A DNA stretch of 64,000 nucleotides, taken from assembly GCF_008831265.1 (NCBI RefSeq), contig NZ_VTTH01000008.1:88480-152479 (forward strand), in the 5' to 3' direction. The notes beneath the pieces were generated by a model, which was given only the letters and a program-made list of their open reading frames with translations, was not told where the DNA came from and made no database searches. A program made the translations under genes and the position numbers. The stretch comes from Lacisediminimonas profundi (GTDB lineage: Bacteria > Pseudomonadota > Gammaproteobacteria > Burkholderiales > Burkholderiaceae_D). Below are positions 58,136 to 64,000 of the stretch, piece by piece. How positions within the stretch are numbered: the first letter of the stretch is position 1; each line of letters opens with the position of its first letter.

Positions 58136-59920
58136 TCAGGCAAGCTTGTGGCCCTTCAGCAGCGGGCAATCGGGGAAGTAGGGGTTTAAAACAACGAGTT
58201 GATGTCGTGCTCGGCTCGCGGCGACCCGGACGATCCTGCGACTCTTTGTGTACGGCTCTTGATCGTCACGCCACACGAAGCTGGAGACTGTTTGTTTTGC
58301 TCCGATGTGGCGAGCCTGCCTAACAAGGATAACTGCGTCGAATTGCTTACCCTTCGACTTGTGCACGTTCATCACATGCAGCCCAGTTAATAGCTCGATG
58401 CTATCCAAAATTTGTTCTTGGGACAAGGCCATGTCGAGCACAGCTCGTGCTCGAGTGTATGCGTTGTTGCGAAGCCATTCGTCCGCCAATCCTGCCGAGA
58501 TCCGATGCCCCCGCTTGAATGCCACTACATAGTCGAGCTGTCGCACCGCGCGCTGCAGATCAGCGTGATGTGTCTCTCGGAGCGCTCGCTTTACAAAAAT
58601 CCAGTCAGCGGCTGGATTGCCTGTGAACCCTTCGGTGTCGAGCCGGACGAGAACGTCGCGGAGCGCCTGCACGATGCCGGCTCGCGACTTCTTACCCGCT
58701 CGCAGTTCAAGCGACTGCTTGAGCAGCACTTGCGTTTCCTTCTTACCCATGCCCGTTGCTCTCTTTGCTGCGGCCAGCATCTCCATGCATGTGGCTATGT
58801 CCTTGTCACGTGCGTCGGGATGCTTTGGCTCAAGCAGATAGGCAACCAGGCGCGAGACTAACAGCGCTTCAGCCTCGTCGAAATGCAGCTTGTGAGGCAC
58901 CTCCTTCCCGATGTTGGCATCACCAATCCCGCTAAGTGCCTTCGATATTTGTAGCGCGTTCCCGGCTGTGTCCGTCAAAATTGCAATCGTTTCGGGCCTT
59001 GTCCGGCCCTCGGCCACAGTGGCATCCAATATCCACTTGATCGATCTACGGAGCAACCGATTCCAGTTCAAGTCCTTCCCGGGCTTATAAGGGATCTGTT
59101 GCACTCCCTTGTAGGGCGAACCCCGGGGCCGTCCAGTGAGTAGGTCATTGGCGAACGTCAAGATCTCGCTGTCTGGACTGCGACCGTTGTCGCTCCCCAA
59201 ATCAACTTCAAAAGGGACGAGGGCAAGCCGTATTTCTGCCACGCGCTCCGGCCCGACACCTGGCAGGAAGTCGAATATTTGTTGCTCTAGGTCCGCCAAG
59301 CAGACGATTTGAGCTTGGCTCCCCAGCAACTGCACGCAACGCCACGCGTAAGTGCCGGTGTCTTGTGCCTCGTCGACAATAATCAGTGGATGGGTTGCAG
59401 CAACCATAGGCGCCAGATGGCCGCATCGAGAAAGGAGGGCTGCTGCATGGGGGGCGAATAGATCGAAGGCAACCCGTCCCTCTTCCAGGAACAGCCGATT
59501 GCGTTCCTGTTCCCATGCCGGCCACTCGTCATCATCGCGATCGATTCCGCCATTCAAAGCCTTCTCGTCGTGAGGCAGCAGGATCGACAGTCGCCGCGGC
59601 GCACCCAACAAATAGCTGTGGGTCTTGAGCAGGCGCCAGAAGAACGCGTGGAATGTCTCAACCGTCAGTTGAGACAGATCCTTCCTCGATACCTCAAGCT
59701 TTGCTGCGTCAAGGACGCGCGCCACCGCAGAGCGTGAAAACGACAAAAAAAGCACTGACTGCCCTTCAACCAGACCGTGCCTGATCCTCGCCATGGCCTT
59801 GCGCAGTGCCACAGTGGTTTTGCCGCTGCCGGGACCGCCCAGCACAAGACAATGACTGTCGCATTCGATGATGCTTGCTCGCTTGGGACAGTTTGGGTCG
59901 ATGGGCATTACACACTCCAT
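58136..59920 (-). CDS. gajB: UvrD/PcrA-type helicase of a Gabija-like system (GajB)
   Basis: A 594-aa superfamily 1 helicase-like protein. Walker A is G-G-P-G-S-G-K-T-T (about 28-36), motif II I-I-V-D-E-A-Q-D-T-G, motif V V-H-K-S-K-G-K-Q-F-D and motif VI A-A-S-R-A-R-H. Two tandem starts exist because GAGTGTGTAATG is duplicated: ATG 59920 and ATG 59908, the latter with GGAG upstream. It lies 11 bp after an OLD-type nuclease gene, the Gabija arrangement in which GajA is a DNA-nicking ATPase/nuclease and GajB a helicase-like sensor or effector activated in phage infection. Somewhat longer than the B. cereus GajB. Confidence 0.85.
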   Translation of the reverse strand: MECVMPIDPNCPKRASIIECDSHCLVLGGPGSGKTTVALRKAMARIRHGLVEGQSVLFLSFSRSAVARVLDAAKLEVSRKDLSQLTVETFHAFFWRLLKTHSYLLGAPRRLSILLPHDEKALNGGIDRDDDEWPAWEQERNRLFLEEGRVAFDLFAPHAAALLSRCGHLAPMVAATHPLIIVDEAQDTGTYAWRCVQLLGSQAQIVCLADLEQQIFDFLPGVGPERVAEIRLALVPFEVDLGSDNGRSPDSEILTFANDLLTGRPRGSPYKGVQQIPYKPGKDLNWNRLLRRSIKWILDATVAEGRTRPETIAILTDTAGNALQISKALSGIGDANIGKEVPHKLHFDEAEALLVSRLVAYLLEPKHPDARDKDIATCMEMLAAAKRATGMGKKETQVLLKQSLELRAGKKSRAGIVQALRDVLVRLDTEGFTGNPAADWIFVKRALRETHHADLQRAVRQLDYVVAFKRGHRISAGLADEWLRNNAYTRARAVLDMALSQEQILDSIELLTGLHVMNVHKSKGKQFDAVILVRQARHIGAKQTVSSFVWRDDQEPYTKSRRIVRVAASRARHQLVVLNPYFPDCPLLKGHKLA

Positions 59921-59931
59921 TACACACTCAT

Positions 59932-61764
59932 TTAGTGCGGCTTGCCGTGCACTGCATTGACCTCGCCGGCGACTTCTTCCTGGTCCCCGATCTCCGGCGG
60001 CTTGGGCAGGGCGGCGTACACCTCACGCAAAAACTGCAGAACGGTTGAGGGAATCTCCCCGTATTCGCACTCACTAAATAGGCGCGCTGCCCAGCCCGCA
60101 CCCTTTCCGCTCTTCAAAGCATCCCGCGCTAGCTTCCGAATGAAATCGCCGTCATAAGGTTTGATCGCCGGGATTCCTATTTCACCGTTCTCTTCGTTTT
60201 CCTTGAGCTGCTTCAAGAAGCACCAGAGGACGTCGACAGGCATTTCAGTGACTACTAAGTCCTCGAATCCCTTGTACTTGTGTTCAAGATTGATGCTGTA
60301 TTCGGCTTGAATCGCCTTGGTCGCTTTCTCAGGACGGTTCGGCTTGTGGTCGTAAAAACCGAAGGTCTTTAGGCCGAGCGTCCTGAAGAACTTGCCAAAC
60401 TTGGCCATGTTCCCGTCGCCGTCTGCATAGAAGAAAGTAGCGCCAAGAATGTCGAGTGATTGACCGGCGGTGACAATGCTTTCTTCCTGCTCCATACGCG
60501 CGGCCGCGACCGGCAGGGCGTGCAGTTCGGTCAGACCTTCGACCACAATCGCGGCCCTTCCGAGCATGCATTCACATAGGCCCCATCGGGCGAACTGCTT
60601 GAACTCTTTATCGGTAAGCCCTGATGCGTCAGATACCTTCTGGGCCTTCAACTCGCCTACCGCGCGGGTGAGCAGCAGCGTTGCCGACGGATCGAAACGC
60701 TCGATCACGAAAGGGGAGTGAGAAGTAACGAAAGCTTGTGTTGTTTTGCTAAAAAGGTACTGTGCTATGCGACGTTGCGTAGGCGGGGGCACGGCGATCT
60801 CCGGCTCCTCCATCGCGAAGATCACAGTCTCCGGCTTCAAGTCGGCAATAAATGAGAGCAGTGCTAATACGAGTGTATTGAGCGTGCCCGTACCCGCATG
60901 CGCAAACGGGACGTGCTGCTGATCCGTTGAAAGGGCCAAGAAAAATGACATCGTCCGCCGCAGATGATCACGGGTTAGTTCCGAAATTCGAAGTTTTGTC
61001 GCGTCGCCTGGTGCGTCTAGAGGGATGTAGCGGGCCAGTCGCTTCTCGATCTCCCGAAGCACAGGCGCGATCTCTGCGGCGTCCGCCTCAACGTCGTGTT
61101 CCTTCAGCTTGAGGATCGTCTTTTCCCACAATTGGGTTCTAATGCCCTTGGTTCGCAGAATGATATCGAGTAGGCTTCCCCGCTCAAGGCTCAGAGCTCG
61201 TGAGCCGGTTCGCAGCGCGCGCAGATAAAGAAAACCAAACTCCCGCTTCACCCATCGAGGAACCTCCTTGAGAATTCCCTCTTCGTCAGAATCGGGACTG
61301 TGCGAGAAAAAACTTTTTGCCTCGAATTCGTCCTCCTCTAAGCTGTAGCGGCCGACGGTTTCCAGACGGAGACACGGCACCGAGATCGGAGGTTTAGCCA
61401 AATCAGCTTCACCACCATTCAAAAGCCGCTTTTCACCCAAGTGCCAAAACTCGGTATGACTACCGCACTTGCTCATAATCGCCTGACTCGGCTCGATCAA
61501 AACGACCTCGATCCGAAGCGGAACAGCCTTTGCCTCCTCGCCATCCTGTCCGGCCTTCTCCAGGTAGTGAGCGTTGTAGAAGTCAAATTCGTCGATTGAG
61601 GTCGTTCGGTTCAAACGGTCAGGTCCGAGCGCGAGATCAAGTGCCTCACAGACGGTGCTCTTGCCTACGTTGTTCGCGCCTATCAGTAACGTGTGCCCTT
61701 CGAAAAGCAGCTCAGCGTTTTTGATACTGCGGAAGTTGGTAATCGAAAGTCTGACGACCTTCAT
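59932..61764 (-). CDS. gajA: OLD-type ATPase/TOPRIM nuclease of a Gabija-like system (GajA)
   Basis: A 610-aa protein with an N-terminal ABC-like ATPase (Walker A L-I-G-A-N-N-V-G-K-S-T-V, Walker B I-F-A-M-E-E-P-E-I-A-V, switch V-T-S-H-S-P-F-V-I-E) and a C-terminal TOPRIM domain (V-V-E-G-L-T-E-L, F-Y-A-D-G-D-G-N, G-F-Y-D-H). The OLD class 2 plus UvrD pair is the definition of Gabija. The ATG at 61764 has an AGGGAGGA site. No toxin-like partner or further defence gene is directly upstream. Assignment as Gabija is strong by architecture; activity is not shown. Confidence 0.88.
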   Translation of the reverse strand: MKVVRLSITNFRSIKNAELLFEGHTLLIGANNVGKSTVCEALDLALGPDRLNRTTSIDEFDFYNAHYLEKAGQDGEEAKAVPLRIEVVLIEPSQAIMSKCGSHTEFWHLGEKRLLNGGEADLAKPPISVPCLRLETVGRYSLEEDEFEAKSFFSHSPDSDEEGILKEVPRWVKREFGFLYLRALRTGSRALSLERGSLLDIILRTKGIRTQLWEKTILKLKEHDVEADAAEIAPVLREIEKRLARYIPLDAPGDATKLRISELTRDHLRRTMSFFLALSTDQQHVPFAHAGTGTLNTLVLALLSFIADLKPETVIFAMEEPEIAVPPPTQRRIAQYLFSKTTQAFVTSHSPFVIERFDPSATLLLTRAVGELKAQKVSDASGLTDKEFKQFARWGLCECMLGRAAIVVEGLTELHALPVAAARMEQEESIVTAGQSLDILGATFFYADGDGNMAKFGKFFRTLGLKTFGFYDHKPNRPEKATKAIQAEYSINLEHKYKGFEDLVVTEMPVDVLWCFLKQLKENEENGEIGIPAIKPYDGDFIRKLARDALKSGKGAGWAARLFSECEYGEIPSTVLQFLREVYAALPKPPEIGDQEEVAGEVNAVHGKPH

Positions 61765-62717
61765 ATGTTCCTCCCTTGGGTCGCGCGCCCATTGGTTCTG
61801 GAACGCCGCTGTCGCTTCTTTTTTAAATTGTGGTGAGCACGGGCATTCAGAGATTGGACTCTCAATTGCCCCATGCCCTTGAAGACATTACCAGAAGAAA
61901 GGGCAGGAGACACCGAGCAGCAACTTATGCGGCCCCATCATGACCTTCGTGATGCCGGCTACACCCGAGGAGCAGCCCGACCGCCTACGAGCACAGCCAG
62001 AGGGAGAATTGCTGATCACCGCCGCACCGCCAGCCGCCACCAGGCACAAGGACACTGCGCGTTATGAGGCCAGGCGAATCTGACCACGTCGTCTGGAAGA
62101 ATCTGGGAGAGTGAAGCGCGCCAAGGGATAGATAGCGCTCGCCACGACGTGCCAGTGACGCGGCCGGCAACAGAGCAGTCCAACGCCGCCAACAACAAAG
62201 TTCGCACCTCACGTCAAAGCATGCCGCCAGCGCGTACACGGCTCAGCATGACGCATGCAATTGAGTGCGGTGGTACACAGAGCGCCAACCAAAATGCACT
62301 GATGAATGGACGAATGATTTGGGGCCTCATCTCTGCTGAGGAAATCCTGCTTGTCTAGGCGCCGTCCTCACCACGTGCTATACCCCCCCTTCCCATTTTT
62401 CCCGTTTTTGCAAACGACGATAGACGAGCGGTCTTGGCCCTAAGGACTCCAAACATTTGACACCCCCCACCCCGTACACTTCTGCGCCGGCTTCAGCGTG
62501 ACCAGGTGTTCCGCCCCCGCTTGCATCGTGGCCCCATTGCTCGTCCAGGCGCGGTGCTGGCATGCCCGCACGTTCGCATCGGGCACCGCGTGCGCGAGCT
62601 GGTGCTCGATGCGGACCGCAGCTCCTGAGCCGCACCGGCAAGCCGGGCTATTGCGCTTTGCATGGGAGCGCCGATGCCGGGGCTGTCGTCGGGTTTGCTC
62701 CGGGGGTCATTTTTTTT
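61765..62717. other. Gene-poor region upstream of gajA
   Basis: About 950 bp without a convincing gene on either strand; short open frames lack ribosome sites and family character. The first ~100 bp before gajA should contain its promoter (AT-rich stretch near 61820-61830). The remainder is probably mobile-element debris. Confidence 0.5.
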
Positions 62718-62887
62718 CTTGGGGACACCGGGGACAGATTGTTAAATCGGGCTGTAACCCGCGCCGTCATTGGGTTTAGCTGTCCCCAAACCCTGTCCCC
62801 AAGCGGCCCAATTCTCTTGGGGACATTGGGGACACTTGGCCTCACGGAGGCATGTGTCAGGCTGAAACCCGCATGAACATTGGGTTT
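62718..62887. repeat. REP-like GGGGACA repeats
   Basis: Three copies of a CTTGGGGACA-x-GGGGACA[GC] motif: 62718-62737, inverted at 62780-62803 and direct at 62816-62835. A second direct repeat (GGCTG[TA]AACCCGC ... CATTGGGTTT) occurs at 62750-62777 and 62860-62887, 110 bp apart. The inverted pair can fold into a long hairpin. These resemble REP elements mobilised by REP-associated transposases; no transposase gene is seen. Confidence 0.65.
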
Positions 62888-63056
62888 CCGTGTTTTGTCG
62901 TCCGTTTATGAATTGTTAAATCCTCTGATTTATTCCGCATTGTGGAATATTTTAGCCTCGACAGTGCTTCTACCTGGAGATTTCTTACGCCAAATCGGGA
63001 GAAACGGCCGCGCGAAAGGAGTATTCCGCCCTCACCCCGCTCCGGCGCGCGCAAGT

Positions 63057-63784
63057 GACGGCCGATCCGATCCGGGCGCTGTAGCCGCCTTGTCGTGCTT
63101 GCCCTTGTCCGTGGCTGGCGGCGTTACCTTCGTGGCCACAGCGGGCGATTGCACTGCCAATCTCCGTGCCGAACGGCAGCAGCGGGTAAGACCCATGCCA
63201 GGCAGACGATCCTTCCGGCCGGCTGCGCCAGTCGTCGGTGACCTCGGGCACCAGGTGGTCACGCTCGGCCAGCTCATGTTCGGCATGCTTGTTGAACCCG
63301 CGATGCCGGAGACCACGCTTGTCAGCATGGAAGACTGGCTGCATCGATGGCGCGCCACTGGCCGCCGATCCGGGCGCTGTCGCCCCCTTGTCGTGCTTGG
63401 CCTTGTCCGTGGCTGGCCGCGTTACCTTCGTTGCCACAGCGGGCGATTGCACTGCCAATCTCCGTGCCGAACGGCAGCAGCTGGTAAGACTTATGCCAGG
63501 CAGACGATCCTTCCTACCGGCTGCGCCCTGTCGTCGGTGACCTCAGGCACCAGGTAGCCAGCATGGAAGAATGGCTGCATCGATAGCGTGCCACTGGCCG
63601 CCGTATCGGGCCCGTCAGCTGCTTTGTTGTGCTTGCCCCTGTCTGCGTCTTGCCGCGCGTCATTCGTGGCCACAGCGGGCGATTGGTCCGCCTCGGCGAC
63701 CGTGGTGGCCGAGGCGACTTGCGGCAGCACCTTCAAGACCTTGAAGAAGCTCCCCCATTACATTTTCGGCGCGAGCCGCGCGGG
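63057..63784. repeat. Tandem decayed copies derived from the 3' end of a DUF927-type gene
   Basis: A segment starting near GATCCGGGCGCTGT at 63069 recurs at 63367 (298-bp period) and, more decayed, near 63603 (about 236 bp later). Each copy contains, on the minus strand, L-V-P-E-V-T-D-D and L-P-G-M-like wording matching the C-terminus of the partial gene at 63785-64000. They are fragments, not genes. Confidence 0.7.
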
Positions 63785-64000
63785 TCACGCCTCAGCTGCA
63801 GCAATCTTTGGGCTGAATCGGTAGCAGCGGGTCAGACCCATCCCCGGCAAACGTTCCTTCCGATCGGGCCGCACCTTGTCGCCCGTGCCCTCGGGCACCA
63901 GGTAGCCACGTTCGACCAGCAATTGCGCCACAGCTTTGGGGCTGAAACCTTTGCATAGCTCTTCCCGGAAGACCTCGGGCAATACGAAGTACTCAAATTC
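63785..64000 (-). CDS. C-terminal end of a DUF927-type (phage/ICE primase-helicase-like) protein, 5' end outside window
   Basis: The frame is open to the window end and reads F-E-Y-F-V-L-P-E-V-F-R-E-E-L-C-K-G-F, A-V-A-Q-L-L-V-E-R-G-Y-L-V-P-E and R-L-P-G-M-G-L-T-R-C-Y-R-F. These match the C-terminal region of DUF927 proteins, which occur in integrative elements and phages and often carry upstream primase/helicase parts. Only about 71 residues are visible, so the rest of the protein is unknown. Three decayed copies of this end lie downstream. Confidence 0.65.
   Translation of the reverse strand, partial: EFEYFVLPEVFREELCKGFSPKAVAQLLVERGYLVPEGTGDKVRPDRKERLPGMGLTRCYRFSPKIAAAEA

Noticed and set aside
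61985..62358. Short open frames on both strands upstream of gajA
   Set aside because: No ribosome sites, no domains and mutual overlap; regarded as non-coding.

Overview
The window is 64 kb of high-GC DNA whose core gene content points to a betaproteobacterium of the order Burkholderiales, most plausibly family Oxalobacteraceae. This placement is an inference from gene order and protein style: panD inside a split pntAA/pntAB/pntB operon, an AmgK-MurU pair beside lptD-surA-pdxA-rsmA, and a miaB-phoH-ybeY-corC-lnt-glyQS string. No rRNA, tRNA or CRISPR array was recognised.

Region 1 (1-34.8 kb) is housekeeping. It holds the secF 3' end, cytochromes, purB, and an iron cluster (bfr; hemP-FTR1 permease-bfd behind a strong Fur-box-like palindrome). 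mnmA-nudix and the transhydrogenase/panD operon follow. The cell-wall recycling genes amgK-murU and pepP-ubiH face lptD-surA-pdxA-rsmA. A long minus-strand run from a 117-aa exported protein through miaB, phoH, ybeY, corC, lnt, glyQ, glyS, gmhB, plsC, ygjP-like and gloA comes next, then cysQ and ppnP.

Region 2 (34.8-47.0 kb) is a ten-gene minus-strand catabolic operon: an IclR regulator, a complete Dpp/Opp-type peptide ABC transporter (binding protein, two permeases, two ATPases), a gamma-glutamyltransferase with no visible signal peptide, a PatD-like aminoaldehyde dehydrogenase, and three genes resembling the haem-dependent oxidative N-demethylase (dimethylamine monooxygenase) system. The proposed logic is import of a gamma-glutamyl or peptide-linked amine, hydrolysis inside the cell, oxidative N-dealkylation, and oxidation of the aldehyde. 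A three-half-site palindrome 24 bp before the regulator gene is the likely operator. This is the best candidate here for an undescribed pathway.

Region 3 (47.1-55.5 kb) is an accessory, partly decayed zone. It has a Fic AMPylase with an AbiEi-like N-terminus preceded by six iterated motifs, an M50/HlyD-type remnant, two truncated haemoglobins joined in one reading frame with an internal ribosome-binding site, a large BTAD/ATPase regulator broken by a frameshift, and remnants of a HigA-like antitoxin and a large sirtuin-type defence protein.

Region 4 (55.5-64 kb) is a defence/mobile island with visibly lower GC. It has an 82-aa island protein, an XRE-ImmA/IrrE protease translationally coupled to an unknown 220-aa protein, a Gabija-like pair (UvrD-type helicase and OLD-type ATPase/TOPRIM nuclease), REP-like repeats, and tandemly duplicated debris derived from the 3' end of a DUF927-type gene whose intact copy runs off the window end.
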